Counted from the stretch's first letter, positions 41,680-53,330 are shown. The stretch is 64,000 nt of DNA from Nereocystis luetkeana (GCA_031213475.1 JARUPZ010000003.1:14316869-14380868), one strand, 5' to 3'. The notes: generated by a model not told the origin, from the sequence alone. Numbers and translations are program-made.

Positions 41680-44600
41680 ATCTCTTTCTATTTTTTTCTG
41701 TTTTTCGCGGCTTGGATGTACCAGGCGAGGCTTCGAGGTCGAAATCCTCCAGAGATTTGACCGGTGAGATGAGTGCGATGAGTTGAGATGGCATACGTAG
41801 CAGAACGTCGACCGCGACGAACTCGGGACGGCTTGCACCAAGTCCTCTTGTTGCCGTTATTTCACCCTGATGCCTCATGTGATTTTGCCAGGTACCAGGC
41901 ATCAGGTATCGGTACCTGGTGCGAGGTAGTTTTCACTCCCTGCCTGGAAATGGATGTGGTCGCTTGTTGTGTGCCCGGTACTGCACCTCTTTCTTAGCTC
42001 GAAGGACTTGATAACGGCATCCTCCCACCGCACCCTACAATATTCTCAGAAAAAAATACTCTCTTTGACTGTTTCGGAGGCGAAGGGTTTATTTTTTGCG
42101 TTTTTTTTTCTATACCGGATTAATTTACTTCGTGTCTTAGCGCCTTGGTCAAGAGTATATATATGTATATAACGTCATGACACGAATTTACGTATACGAG
42201 TTGATACTGCTATAGACTTCTATTACGGGGGGCCATGGTTGATAGGAACAAACATTGTTAGTAAAAATGGGTAAATATATACCAGGTAGGTTTTTATGTA
42301 TACCATAGGCCCTATTATAACTATGGTCCCCCGTAATAGGTACAGCGAAAGCGTCTTTCAAGTTTTGCGGTCTTGTTTGTCAGTTTTTTCATTTTTATTT
42401 TCTTTCTGTTTTGTCTTAATTGTCCGGTCACTTTTGTTGTTGTTGTCGTTGCCGTTGTTGTTGGGTTTGTTTGGGGGGCGGGGGGGGGGGGGTCGCAGAT
42501 TGGAAATCAACAGCCATGTGGGAGAATTCTGGTTCTTGATCGACTCGACCTGGATATCGAACTGGATCGACTTCGTGATGGGAAAGACCGCCCCCCCGGG
42601 ACCTATTTCCAACCTCAACCTGTTTGACCGTCAGATCTCCAAGTCGCCTGCTCGCCGAGAATGTGAGTCAGCAATGTTTTTTGTTTTGCCCCCTTTTGTG
42701 ACCCTCTCCCTTTCTTCTCCTCCTCCCCATGATGGTCGTAGTAGGAGGAAATTTCTTCCCCCCCCCCCTCTCCCCCCCATCTATGGTCATACGACTACGG
42801 CCATGCATGAGATCGAGTACGTATCTCCTATCGAGTATACCACCGCCTCCCCTCTATGGTACTGCGTGGCTTGAATTTTCATCGTGAGAACACTTTTAGC
42901 CCTTGCTTCCTTGGTTACTCGCGTCTAAGGGTTCTTTTGCTTAGACCATCAGGTCTAGGCACATTCGTGGTGATGGTGGTGGGAGGCGTGGTGGGGGTGG
43001 TGGTGGTGGTGGGGGGGGGGGTGGTGACGGCGGCGGTTGTGGGGGTGGTGGTGAAGATGGTGGTGTTGGCATTTAGCGTTGGGGCTGCCTCCCCTGCCCC
43101 TTGTAGTTTCACACGCGTAAATATTCTGAAGTTTGTTTTATTTATATTTTTGTTTTCATTTCGCGGCTCAAAATGGAAACCCCCCGTCGCGCTCTTATCC
43201 GTCGTTTGTGGTTGCCCTTGTCCTCGCCTACCTTCCCACTTGCTCATACACCCACCCACTCCGCCCACTCCGCCCACGCACGCACTCACCAACCCAACCC
43301 AACCCTACCAAAACCGCCACCCTAACGGTTGTTGGCAGCAATGCTCTTGAAGCACGCGGCGAACGCCAGCGCTCGCAACGGCGTGATGGCGGCCCGCCCT
43401 GACCTGAAGCTCAAGCCGAGGCTCCAGAAGCTAAGGGACTACCGCGCCGTGCACCGTGAGTAAACGGTTTTCGCAGGAGATGGAAGGGGGGGGAAGGGGG
43501 ATGGGGGGATGGGGGGAGGGGATGGGGTTGAGATGACATTTACGGTTTTACATGGAAGTCTGTGTCATGTTTTTTGGGGCTGACGTGATTTTTGCGTGAT
43601 TCCATGCACGGGGGTTTATATTATGTTCTACGTGTAGTATTACGGGGTATTTCGCTGTTTTTACTAGTAATATTTGGTCCTATTTACTATGTTCCCCCGT
43701 AACAGTTGCTGACGAAGCCAGTATATATGTACTGGTGGAGGCTGCCAGTCCCCATCCCTGGGAGAGGTTTGTGCAACGCTTATGTTGGGGTTGACGTTGG
43801 CGGAAAACTTTGTTTTGTGGGCTGGCTTGAGGTTATATCCGTTTTAGTCCTGCAGTTCCGTTGTAGGGGCAAAGCGCACAATTTTTTATGCAGTTGGTCC
43901 CAAAACGGGACTGCAGTCTTCACAGTCCTGAGATACTCATAGGGGTAAATGAAAAAAAAAGGAGACGAAGCCCCAGTTGCCACCATGTCGCGATTGAAAA
44001 CAACCTACGTAGCGGTTTTAGAGTTCTTGTGAGGCTTACACACCCGTACGATCCCTTTAAAAACCCTAAAAGGTACAGGCGGGTTCATGCGTTATCATCC
44101 CAAATTTTGTCAGGCACGAATGCCGATCGCAACATCCACTGGAGTGCATATGGGTGGCATCATACTGAATGCCGTGAGAAGCGGAAGAGGGTCGCTAACG
44201 AAGTCAGTTTTTTAATGGAGGCCCTAGAGCTGGCGCTATCTTACCAGTCACGGGCTTGAAAAAAATGACCAGAAACCGTAGGCATTTCCGCAGGAAGGAC
44301 CGACTATATAGGACCAATTTCAAGTCGTACTTGATCTCCAAAACTTTGTCCCGCACTGATCCTAGGTAATGACGAAGCTACACCTTTTTTTTGCACTTTT
44401 ACCGCACAAAAGTCCAAATGTTCGCGCCGTTTTTGTTCCGAGATACACCCTGAAATTTGGCACACGTGTTCGATGAGCCCCTATCACGGGGGGCCATAGT
44501 AAATAGGACCTACGGTACAGCCAAAAACCTATATATTTCCCTATTTTTACTGGCAATATTTCGTCCTATTTACTATGGTCCCCCGTAATAGCAAGCCTTT

Positions 44601-47540
44601 GACGAGTGAGTTTTGTTTTTGTTGTTTTTTTCACCGGAAGTTTTTTGTTTTGTCTTCGAGACCCCCAGAAAAAACAAAAACAAGTATGTGGCGAAAACGG
44701 GAACTAACAAAAACACCCGACTCATCTTTGGCCTAGGGGGGGGCTCATAGAATTCATAGAACACGGATGCCAAATTTTAGGGTCCAACTCCGAAAAACGG
44801 CTATTACGGGGGACCATAGTTAATACCTGGTAGGACCAAATATTGTCAGTAAAAATGGTTAAATATTTAGGTTTTTATTCATACCATAGGTCCTATTAAC
44901 TATGGCCCCCCGTGATAGAAGAGTGGACTCTGAAGGAAGTTGGTGCGATAGGCTTGAACCCGCTCGTAACAGGTAAATAATGATCACCAGGTATTTAGGA
45001 TTAGCAGAAGGAAGTTGATGCGATAGGCTTGAACCCGCTCGTAACAGGTAAATAATGATCACCAGGTATTTAGGATTAGCAGAAGGAAGTTGATGCGATA
45101 GGCTTGAACCCGCTCGTAACAGGTAAATAATGTTTACCAGGTATTTAGGATTAGCAGAGGTATCTGGTTCCTGTAGTTTTGGCAACCCTTCGCGCTTTTT
45201 ACCCGCCTGTTTTACTGTAATTCTTTTTTGCTTCATTTCCCTCTCTAACTTTCCTCCCCACCCGCTCCCTCCCTTTTCTCCCCCTTTTTTATGCCCCCTC
45301 TCTCTCCCACTCCCTCCCCCACTCCTCTCTCTATCTTTTTCTACTGTTGATAACACCTCGTATGAACAGCGCTGGTTTGGTACATTTTCCGCGAAATATA
45401 CACTACCGACGAGTCTCCCGATATATGTAGGTGAGTCAAACGGTCGGTAGAATGGAAAACAGGGGGGGGGTGAGGAGGGGGCAGGGGGGGGGGGGTGGAC
45501 TCATGCCAGGCATGGCCGTAGGCGTACGACCGTAGACCCTCGCATCCCTACAATGCCGGGACGGAGAACGTCGGGTTTTCGCAGGCCAGGCGGCCATTGT
45601 TTGCACCAAGCGCCAAAGCTGGCTAAGGGTGACACCAATATGTGCTGAAGTGTGCACAGATTAATACCGGTATTTGGTACCTTGCATTTCAACCAGAATT
45701 TAGATTCTAGGGTTGCGTGTTTTTGTTTACAATATATTCGAAAGCTTACCATGTGTTGTGTTTTATTTTGTGAAATTGACGTTTAGCAAAGCGAGAGGGC
45801 GGGTGTACTCATTGTTAGGCATGGCCATAATCGTACGACCATAGACCCGCATATCCCTCCAAAGCCACGACGGTGGTTTTCACAGACCAGGCAGGCATTG
45901 CTTGCACCAAGCCCGAATCATCGTGAGGTGCTGGGCGAGTCGCATGAAGGATGGGCTGCGTCCTACAAATCATAAAATTTGGAAATGAAGTGAAAATGGG
46001 GTATAGACGAGACATATTACGCAGCTTGCAAAGTTGAGTATCAACTATATAATCAGTCGAACTCACAGCTGACGTATTTCCTAACTTTATAAAAAAATAA
46101 CCGCCTGTGAAGCGGACCCTTCTTGTACAAATGGATTAACGCTTCCCTGAGTTGATGGATTTATTTTCCGGTGTGGCCACTTCCAGAAACAGCAATAGGT
46201 GTACTATGTAAGTGCCCCATGGGCGCCTGACCATGTACGCACTACGTGATACGATTATTCCCCTTGCGCAGAGTTTAGATCCTTCCCCCCCTCCACAATA
46301 TCATCTACAGTAACTCGACCACACCATGGTGACCGACAAGAAAAAGGTGCCTGGCTGTCTAACTCACGCCGTGATTGGCGTGTTGGCGTGGTCTACCGCG
46401 TCGTTCCCAACCCACGCCAGCCCAACTTACATACCTGGTACCAGGTATATATTGAAGTAAATATATGTATATACACATACTTAAAGTTACCCTTTTCCTA
46501 AAATCACTTGATCATAACAAGCACCTGCCTCACGCTCAGCGAGTCTCCCACGGTTTTTTGTCGCTTCTACGATCCTTGCTTTCTTCGCGTTCTTTGCTTT
46601 CTTTGCGTGCTTGCTTCTCGCGCCACACTTTTTTGCCCGGAACAATAGAAAAAATAATAATATACCTGGTATATATATAATATATACCAGGTATATGTAT
46701 ACGTGGGGGAGGGGACCAATTTGTTTTGCGTTTCGCGGTCGTGACGTGCCCGTTCTGCATCTTTAATCACGCCGCACCCTTAATCACGCCGCACCCCTAT
46801 GTACGCTGTCCATTTGGTCACGCCGCACCCTAGAAATTTGTCACATCGTCACGCCACGCCCCTGATCGTGCCGCACGTTTTCCTACGCCGCAACCTCTAA
46901 TCACGACGCTCCGGAACCATGCCGCTCCCTGGAACCCTTCATCATTATCATTATTAATGTCGCACCTTTGTCGCGCCTCTCATCACGCCGCATTTTCATC
47001 ACGACACACTCTTCATTTTTAATCGCACCGCACCCTTAATCTATTTATGCCGCACCCTTATTCCTTAATCATGCCTCACCCTTGGTCCTTAATCCCTAAT
47101 CACACCGCACCCTTCATCCTTCGTCAGGCCGCACCCTTGATCCTTAATCACGCCGAACTTTAATCACGCCGCACCCTTAACCCCGCACACTTGATCCTTA
47201 ACCACGTCGCACGTTTAATCCTCAACCACGCCGCACGTTTAATCCTTAACCACGCCGCACGTTTAATCCTTAACCACGCCGTACATTTTATCATGCCGCA
47301 CTTTAATCTCGCCCCACCCTTAACCTGATCACGCCGCACCCTCAATCCTTAATCACGCCGCACCCTTGATCCTTAACCACGCCGCACGTTTATTTGCGCC
47401 GCAGATGGAGGGCCGACGTCTATTCCGACGACGTGAACGCGACGCGAAAATTCAAGCTCGAGCAAAAAATGCACGTGAAGGCAGTCTACGAGCTGCGCAG
47501 GTTTTGCGGCAAGATCAAGAATGCAGTGGGCGATTCATAA
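39492..47540 (+). CDS. DUSP-domain-like protein gene, candidate exons
   Basis: Plus-strand exons: 39492-39778, 40330-40548 (3' limit unsure), 42499-42662, 43339-43455 and 47405-47540. The firm part is the third and fourth exons, which join in phase: FWFLIDSTWISNWIDFVMGK, TAPPGPISNLNLFD, then KPRLQKLRDYRAVH. The pattern Trp-x6-Trp, PGPI(S/D)N and a later DYR.V is that of the DUSP domain of ubiquitin-specific proteases and related proteins. No protease core is visible. Phases do not join exon 2 to exon 3 or exon 4 to the last exon, so small exons are unseen, or the outer exons belong to other genes. Function beyond the DUSP fold cannot be assigned. Confidence 0.5.
40330..40548 (+). CDS. Candidate exon (AKVAQRWMSQKMSSRKGSS)
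   Basis: Acceptor GGTGCCCAG, phase 0. Reads AKVAQRWMSQKMSSRKGSS, TTSQRFAQPLASEGK and on to TAG at 40546. A donor before the stop is likely but not fixed. TACTCGTA lies inside at 40484. Confidence 0.4.
   Translation, partial: AKVAQRWMSQKMSSRKGSSAVTTSQRFAQPLASEGKGSVFSVDLPLSKRPVLLVQQLVCPCTYRPRKGRSAD
40749..40843. mobile_element. M3 hairpin
   Basis: CCTTTTAAGGCAAACTGCTG to AACATGGGACAGCGGTCTTG. Confidence 0.7.
40970..41170 (-). mobile_element. SINE S3, tRNA-derived
   Basis: On the minus strand, GAGTTCGAATCTCACCG is a B box and GTTTGCCTCGAATGCTAC is the anticodon-arm region. After an A-rich linker comes CCGTGGGTAGGCACAATTCC, the S1-type core. The head differs from S1 and S2. Confidence 0.75.
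41205..41285 (-). repeat. Element A end fragment
   Basis: G tract, GTGTACTCGATAGG, ATGCATGGCCGTAGTCGTAT. Confidence 0.82.
41290..42215. other. No gene; (CT)n at 41633-41690
   Basis: A TCTCTCTC tract and T-rich runs. No supported exon although it lies inside the DUSP-gene span. Confidence 0.5.
42221..42338 (+). mobile_element. M1 hairpin MITE (type a) with ACCAGGT
   Basis: TATTACGGGGGGCC to GGTCCCCCGTAATA, with AAATATATACCAGGTAGG in the loop and TATTATAAC for TATTAAC in the arm. Confidence 0.9.
42499..42662 (+). CDS. DUSP-like exon 1
   Basis: Acceptor GGTCGCAG after a G tract, donor GAGAAT/GTGAGT. 54 codons with one base on each side. Trp at FWFLIDSTWISNWIDF and PPGPISN are the hallmark residues. 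Clean codon use. Confidence 0.72.
42781..42842 (+). repeat. Element A end fragment
   Basis: TATGGTCATACGACTACGGC, CATGCATGAGATCGAGTAC. Confidence 0.82.
43339..43455 (+). CDS. DUSP-like exon 2
   Basis: Acceptor GTTGGCAG, donor GCACC/GTGAGT; two bases complete the split codon from exon 42499. MLLKHAANASARNGVMAARP, then LKPRLQKLRDYRAVH. Confidence 0.68.
43638..43703 (-). mobile_element. M1, internally deleted (type b)
   Basis: TATTACGGGG joins directly to TATTTCGCTGTTTTTAC; right arm intact to CCCCCGTAAC. Confidence 0.8.
43842..43920. mobile_element. M3 hairpin
   Basis: TAGTCCTGCAGTTCCGTTGT to AAAACGGGACTGCAGTC. Confidence 0.68.
43888..44259 (+). CDS. Unrecognised ORF
   Basis: The last 80 codons (HALSSQILSGTNADRNIHWS, AYGWHHTECREKRKRVANEV) look like folded-protein sequence; the first 20 overlap an M3 hairpin. 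Lies in the DUSP-gene span on the same strand, but no splice join was found. Unknown. Confidence 0.25.
   Translation: MQLVPKRDCSLHSPEILIGVNEKKRRRSPSCHHVAIENNLRSGFRVLVRLTHPYDPFKNPKRYRRVHALSSQILSGTNADRNIHWSAYGWHHTECREKRKRVANEVSFLMEALELALSYQSRA
44482..44590 (-). mobile_element. M1 hairpin MITE (type b)
   Basis: TATCACGGGGGGCC to GGTCCCCCGTAATA. Confidence 0.9.
44802..44917 (+). mobile_element. M1 hairpin MITE (type a) with ACCTGGT
   Basis: TATTACGGGGGACC to GGCCCCCCGTGATA. The left arm reads GTTAATACCTGGTAGGACC. Confidence 0.9.
44935..45159. repeat. 75-bp tandem repeat x 3
   Basis: Units GGAAGTTGATGCGATAGGCT to TATTTAGGATTAGCAGAA, period 75. Each holds ACCAGGTA, so that motif predates the amplification. 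Confidence 0.95.
45494..45634 (-). repeat. Element A copy
   Basis: GACTCATGCCAGGCATGGCC to CTAAGGGTGACAC, behind a G tract. Confidence 0.85.
45803..46290 (-). repeat. Element A, long copy with a 130-bp insertion
   Basis: GTGTACTCATTGTTAGGCAT to GTCCTAC, a foreign block at 45969-46099, then AACCGCCTGTGAAGCGGAC and the 5' part back to CCCCTTGCGCAGAG. Confidence 0.75.
46765..47400. repeat. Minisatellite TTAATCACGCCGCACCC
   Basis: About 35 degenerate units of 16-24 bp (TTAATCACGCCGCACCC, later TTAACCACGCCGCACG). The array ends at the acceptor of the exon at 47405, whose CGCCGCAG is itself the last unit. Confidence 0.92.
47405..47540 (+). CDS. Candidate terminal exon (WRADVYSDDVNATRKF)
   Basis: Acceptor GCGCCGCAG, then 44 codons to TAA: WRADVYSDDVNATRKFKLEQ, MHVKAVYELRRFCGKIKN. 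Charged and helical in character. Needs a phase-2 donor upstream, which the DUSP exon at 43455 (phase 1) does not give. Either a small exon lies between them or this is another gene. Confidence 0.5.
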
Positions 47541-48470
47541 TGTTGCACGAACTGCCTATCCCCCCTCCCCTGCTCCCCGCCTCGTGCCATTAAAAGAGTT
47601 TTTGCAAAAGCGTGGACGCCGGCGTGAACCGTTGGAGGATACGCCAGGCACCCTTGATGTGTGCCAAATATGTGGGTTGGGTCGACGGCACTCTTCCCCC
47701 CTTTTGATGGACAGCCGTTAGTGACATCCGTCAAGGGCATACAAGGGCATACGTCAAGGACATACGTCAAAAGCATATAGACCGTCGACCGGCCTGTTTT
47801 TTGGTGCACAATAGTCGGGCTCCGCTCGCACACTGCACCAGGTGTGTGTGGTAACTGGGGTACATGAGGCACTCTGAGCGGACTATTTATAAGGACCGTT
47901 CAGACACTAATGTGAAGACCAATCGGTCCTCCTATTTACGCCCAGAAATGTAGGCGGTAGTACAACACACAAGACAACCCCCCCCCCCCCCCGCCAATGG
48001 ACGGGGAGAGTTTACACGCGGAGCGACGCGTCTATGGAAAGACATCGACGAGATATTTCCGAGGCCGCCACGTTCGCTATGCGTATTCCCTCCGTACCCC
48101 TCTTAGTTTTGGAGAAAAAGTGACCCTGAGAACCATTCCAGGGGGGGGGTTATTGTCGTGCGTGTTGAACGGTATTCCTATGGCGGTATGCGCAAGGCTG
48201 AACAAGCGGTGCCGTGTTGCTAGTATCGCTTGAGTTAAAAAAACAAATTGCTCTTGTTTTTTTTTTTGTTCATCAAGTTCGAGTTTTGAGATCTCGCTGG
48301 TGTTTTGAGAGTTGGCTTTTTCTTTATCGGGTGGGCTTTTGGGGGGATTTTGTTGTCGTTTTGCCGGCGTTTTTTTTTTCCGACCCCCACGACCGAGCCT
48401 CGCCCCCATTCGCTTCGCTGCGCCCCGTGAGATATTGTGGTAAAATAATATTGGACTACAGGATAGCTGG
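47541..48470. other. No supported gene
   Basis: Contains GTCAAGG repeats near 47730-47770 and a C tract at 47980. Confidence 0.45.
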
Positions 48471-48478
48471 TCGCCCCG

Positions 48479-48908
48479 GTGGTTCAAGTGGTTAACCTCG
48501 AATTCTACATGTGTTTGAGTCCTGGGTTCGAGCCCTAGGTGGACCGGACATTTTATTTTATTTGCAAAAATGAAAATAAAAAGGCCTCGAATTTTTCTTG
48601 TGTTTGAGTCCTGGGTTCGAGCCCTAGGTGGGTCGGACATTTGACTTTATTTGCAAAAATAAAAATAAAAAAGGGTTTAATTGTTGAGAGCGCCTTGCAG
48701 CGTGGGTAGGCACAATTCGATGCGAGTCGACGAGGGAAGAAAAGGCTGAAATCTTACTCGCGATAAAAATAAAGGCACGTACCGTAGCGGGAAGGGGGTA
48801 GAAGAGCCTGCTATCTGACCCCGGATCTGAGTTATGAATTGGAAGGAGAGAGAGAAGAAGATGTGCGAAGATAGTAAATGGGATGAGCAAACAAAACACA
48901 AAAAAAAG
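48479..48908 (+). mobile_element. SINE S1 with duplicated head
   Basis: The B-box block GTCCTGGGTTCGAGCCCTAG occurs twice, at about 48519 and 48609, each followed by TTTGCAAAAAT. The body runs to GGGATGAGCAAACAAAAC. Confidence 0.92.
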
Positions 48909-48909
48909 T

Positions 48910-50055
48910 ATCGGCCCCACTTGTAGCAGTAGCCCGCAAAATATTATGGGGGCTTTGTTGACGCATTGTTAGCATTTTGCCGTCGCTAATGGGTTATATA
49001 CGGGGCGGGATGGCGCATCTAGTGCCGGAGTTACATTGCAAGGAGTTGTGTCACGCGCTCTTTACGAGATAGCACTCGTACTCTCGTGCTCTAGGCTGTA
49101 GGTGAGACCGCGGTTCTGTATGGTGCGATCGTTATGCCTGCGTCCTGCAAGGGCAACAAACGTAAAACCCTACCACTTCTGTCCCGAAAATGTAAGGGAG
49201 GTTTTGATCAAGTAGTATTAGCATACCAGGTACAAACGTTTGCTCAAGTTTGGAGACAGAGTGGTAAATAGGTAGGTGGGAGTTGTAGTATTTCGGTTGG
49301 CTGTACAAAAAAGGAGGTGGGGGTGGCTGTGACGCTACTATAACGTTGCCCAAGGTATCAATAGGACCACCCCTTAGGCTTGTAATCTGCCAGTGTCGGC
49401 ATATGTGTATATATTGGCTGAGATTTGGTCTTTGTCGTGCTGTCTGTTTTGCTTGTCTCGTAGATCGTTGGGTTCATACACGTCGTGTCGGTCTGTCCTG
49501 GAGGGAACATCGTTATGTGTTATCGAGCGGGGATTATCGTAGAGTGACGGGAGGTGCTCTACCCTGCAATTATTGCTCTGCAGTCGGGTAGGTATGGACG
49601 TCATAGTATTGCTCAGCCGTTGGTTGGCATTTAGACCGTGCTCGTGTTGTTGCGTTATATGGGAGGGACATCGTTGTAGTAGAAATAACACTTACTTGTA
49701 GGCATGTGTGTGCGCCGCCTTTTGTTTTGCATATGGGAGCGATACGTACACTGGATGAGTCTTGTTCGTTGTTGTGTTGTAGTTGTTATTGTTGTTTCTT
49801 TGGTGCTGTTAGCTTTGTAGTACATCGGGGAGGGCGTTCTGCGTTCTGGTTCTGGTATATACGTATGTGCCTCGTGTAGAGTACGCACATACCTGGTACT
49901 ACTGTAACAATACCTGGCACATTTGTAGCAGAGATTGGGCCTTAGCCTTTCCCTGCTGCTAAAAGCGTCCCGCACTAATTTCAAGGTAGTTGCCCCCGAT
50001 AATGTAGGCCGGGTTAATATTAATAGTATTGTAAGTACTGCGACGTCGACTTTCA
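48910..50055. other. No supported gene
   Basis: Only scattered short frames; TACCTGGTA motifs at about 49220 and 49892. Confidence 0.4.
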
Positions 50056-50058
50056 AAT

Positions 50059-50152
50059 CGACCGCAAAAATGACTAAAAGTGACTCTAAACTCGATCGTA
50101 AAAATCGACCGCAACAATGACTAAAAGTGGCTCTAAACTCGATCGTAAAAAT
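50059..50152. repeat. 47-bp tandem duplication
   Basis: CGACCGCAAAAATGACTAAA to AACTCGATCGTAAAAAT twice. Confidence 0.9.
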
Positions 50153-50529
50153 CGAGGGCAAAGTCGACTGTGAAGCCGGTGAGGTGAGAATGCCGGATGT
50201 AAGCAGAGCGGAGTTCGTCGGAGGTTCAACTACATCCTGAGAAAGGCAAAAAAAAACGTAAGAAGAGATGATCTTGTCTTGTGTAGTCCAGAGTCTAGAT
50301 TATTAATACTACGAAGTTCTCAGTTTGAAGCACTGAGTCTCTGTTTTGGTAAATGCAAACGTGTCTGTCTGTCTGTCTGTCTGTCCGCATGGCTTATATT
50401 TTCGAACACCTTCCAATGGTCGATATATAAGGTCGTTACGGATGATATTCGTACGACGTATTCGACCCTTACGGGCCTTATATACTGACACATATCATAC
50501 CACCAGGCAAATTTAGCCATATACTACAT

Positions 50530-50740
50530 CCACGACACTGTACCATGGTACCATACCGCAAACGTACCATACCATATGCTGTGTTTTTGCCGTACCATAC
50601 CGTCAACACATACCATACCACATGCGGTGTTTTTCCCATATACCATACCAACATATCCCATATTCCATACCACCGTGTTTGTTCCATACAATATTTCAAC
50701 CCATGTAGTACCATCATACCATGCACCAACTTACGATATC
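50530..50740. repeat. ACCATACC-rich low complexity
   Basis: TACCATACC-type repeats, similar to 60380-60570. Confidence 0.85.
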
Positions 50741-50924
50741 ACACTATTAATAAGTACACAAGAGCAAGCTATCTGAATTCAAGATGTTCTCCACTACAAC
50801 AAACAGCAGCAGAACGATCGACTGTATAGCGTCGTTGCTTCGCGACCAGCGGGCGACACATCTCTCCGTGGCCAGACCACAACAGCTGGCGCGGGTTTGG
50901 GCCTAGAGGCCAAGAGAAGCGCAC

Positions 50925-50965
<41 letters not shown>

Positions 50966-50985
50966 CAGCAGCAGTAGTAGTAGGT
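50925..50985. repeat. (AGT)n microsatellite
   Basis: About 19 units, a few AGC. Confidence 0.95.
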
Positions 50986-51480
50986 ATTGACAGTAGTGCT
51001 ATTTTCGTGTGCTTGCGCGTATAAACCGGCAAATTTACTGGGATTGGTACATATATTTCTCCCAGCGCCAGTCGGGGTCTCTAGTTGGGAAATTCGTTCC
51101 CTGTTCCTCTGTCCGTCTGTTCCACACCAAGTACATAAACCAAAACAAAGACCTCTCATGCTTCTGCTACCTTTCATTGTTGACAGCGAAAAAATCCCAG
51201 AAAAAAAACCCAAAGAAACTATCAGTACACCTTATAGAACCCCTTCGGAAAAACAAGAACAAAAAAAAGCGATGCCATGTCTGAGTACGGTACGTAGGTA
51301 TTGGGGATTTCACTTCATTCTAGTTTAGCCCAACCATTGTTCACTGGCGGAGCTTAAGTCTCAAACTATCCACCCATCGTACCTTTGCACTTCCGACAAG
51401 TGCGCACAGTAAAATATCATTTTGCAAGCCCCATTTCATGTGTGTATCGCGCTTACTGACTGTAGTAGCTTACAATATTT

Positions 51481-51730
51481 ATCGAAGTCGGTTGTTGGGT
51501 GGGTGGGTGGATGGCGTTAGAGGTCCTATTATATAATCAAGTGATGTGCAGAACGCGTCAGTCACCACGCACACCCGTCATTTTACGGTGAAGCACACTA
51601 TTAATATCGAAGTCGGTTGTTGGGTGGGTGGGTGGATGACGTTAGAGGTCCTATTATATAATCAAGTGATGTGCAGAACGCGTCAGTCACCACGCACACC
51701 CATCATTTTACGGTGAAGCACACTATTAAT
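51481..51730 (+). repeat. 125-bp tandem duplication
   Basis: ATCGAAGTCGGTTGTTGGGT to GAAGCACACTATTAAT twice, with about two differences. Confidence 0.95.
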
Positions 51731-51796
51731 ATTAGTAGCAGTCATGACAACCAAATACTGTAGGCAAAAATAAAATAGGGAGGTGCAGCAGTGGGC

Positions 51797-51930
51797 GTTC
51801 CCTCATCAGGCGTTCTGAGTAGGAAGGCGGTCATAGTCGTCGGCGCGACTGGGGAACTGCACTCATAGCCTGGAATGAGTACGGCCGCTTCCCCTCAATA
51901 AGACGGCCATATTGCTCTGGCACACCACGG
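51797..51930 (+). repeat. Dispersed repeat F without M1
   Basis: Empty-site partner of 2395-2766. Confidence 0.7.
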
Positions 51931-52199
51931 CCTTGTTAATAGTACTGGGAGGACCCCTACTACTCTATGCTGTACCTGGTATGATATTGGTACCCTTCGG
52001 AGGGTCTGATTGCCATCAGAGTAGTACACTTTTTGGAGACATACATACACACTGCTTTGAGTTATGTTACGTGAGTGATTAGTTGTTGCAGTAGCAGCAA
52101 GGCTTACTGGTCGGGAAGATAAGACGACCCCGTTTTGGTTTTCAAGTAAGTGTCCAAACGGGCACTATCCTCACGGTCAAGAGTGATACCCGGTAAATA

Positions 52200-52400
52200 T
52201 ATAGGAGACCGCGGTTTGATCGCATTGACTGACCGCCCTCTACAGTAAAAATAGTACATTGAGGCCACAAGATGTCTTGACGCGCCCAAAAAGACCGGTG
52301 TTCTACACTAAAACTGGTATATTACGGCCACGAGAGGTCTTGACGCGCCCAAAGAGACCGGTCTTCTTCACTAAAACTGGCATATTAAGGCCGAAATAGG
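52200..52400. repeat. Degenerate repeat (GAGGTCTTGACGCGCCC)
   Basis: Three units with CACTAAAACTGGTATATTA, GGCCACGAGAGG and TTGACGCGCCCAAA; related to 4650-4770. Confidence 0.7.
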
Positions 52401-52641
52401 TCTTTTGTCCCCCCCCCCCCCCTCCGAAACCCCCCTCCGACAAACGAAGCCTCCTACTCGTAGCATCTTTGGTCGTCAACGGTATCATCAACGGTATCGC
52501 CGTCGTCGTCACCACCGAAAAGGCACTTGTAACGCCTACCCGTGCCATCGTTCACTATACTCTCGCCGTGCCTGCATGTGACGATTTCGGCGGGGAGGGC
52601 AGGGAGGGGGGAGCGGGCAGTGGAGGAGAGGGGAGGAGGGG

Positions 52642-52889
52642 TTGTACTCATCTCATGCATGGCCATAGTCGGGTGACCATGGGCCCTCGCATCCCTACAA
52701 TGCCGGGACGGAGCGCACGTCGGGTTTTCATCGACCAGGCAGACATTGCTTGCACCAAGCTTCGCGAAGCGCCGCGAGGTGTTCGGCAAGCCGCACGAAG
52801 GATGAGTTGCATCGGGGGGGGGCGTACTCATTTGTTGCATGCCTTAGTACTTTGGCCATTGACCACGCATCCCTTTCGACACAGAACGG
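52642..52889 (-). repeat. Element A and element B, adjacent
   Basis: A at 52642-52814 and B at 52828-52889, separated by a G tract. Confidence 0.8.
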
Positions 52890-52925
52890 GTAAAAACAAA
52901 TATCAGGCAGGGGGGGGGGCGGGGG

Positions 52926-53033
52926 CACGCATGTTATACGTGACCGTAATCGCATGACCATAGACACCATGCATCCCTACAATGCCGGGATGGAGCACGT
53001 CGGCGTTTCACCGACCACGCATATAGTGCTTGA
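52926..53033 (-). repeat. Element A fragment
   Basis: GACCGTAATCGCATGACCAT, CTACAATGCCGGGATGGAGC. Confidence 0.78.
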
Positions 53034-53224
53034 GGGGGGGGGGGGGGATTAGGCCGAAATTAGCGAGGAACGCACCTGGTGCTCTTGGTGCAACAGCCAA
53101 TGAATGGCGCCTACCCGTACGCTTCAGGAAGAGCACATGCCGACCAAACCCAGTATAAGCAGTCGAAACAGGGTCCCGAAAATTGCTAGTACTACTACTG
53201 CTGCTACTAGCACACTACTAGTAC

Positions 53225-53266
53225 ACTAAAACTACTCATACATATTATAGCATTATACTACTACTG

Positions 53267-53299
<33 letters not shown>

Positions 53300-53330
53300 G
53301 TATCACTACTACTACTGCTGCTGCTACTAC
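53225..53330. repeat. (ACT)n microsatellite
   Basis: Interrupted ACT/GCT tract. Confidence 0.92.

Noticed and set aside
46765-47400. Rho-independent terminators or rRNA
   Set aside because: GC-rich units are a minisatellite; no hairpin plus T-tract order and no rRNA-like blocks.
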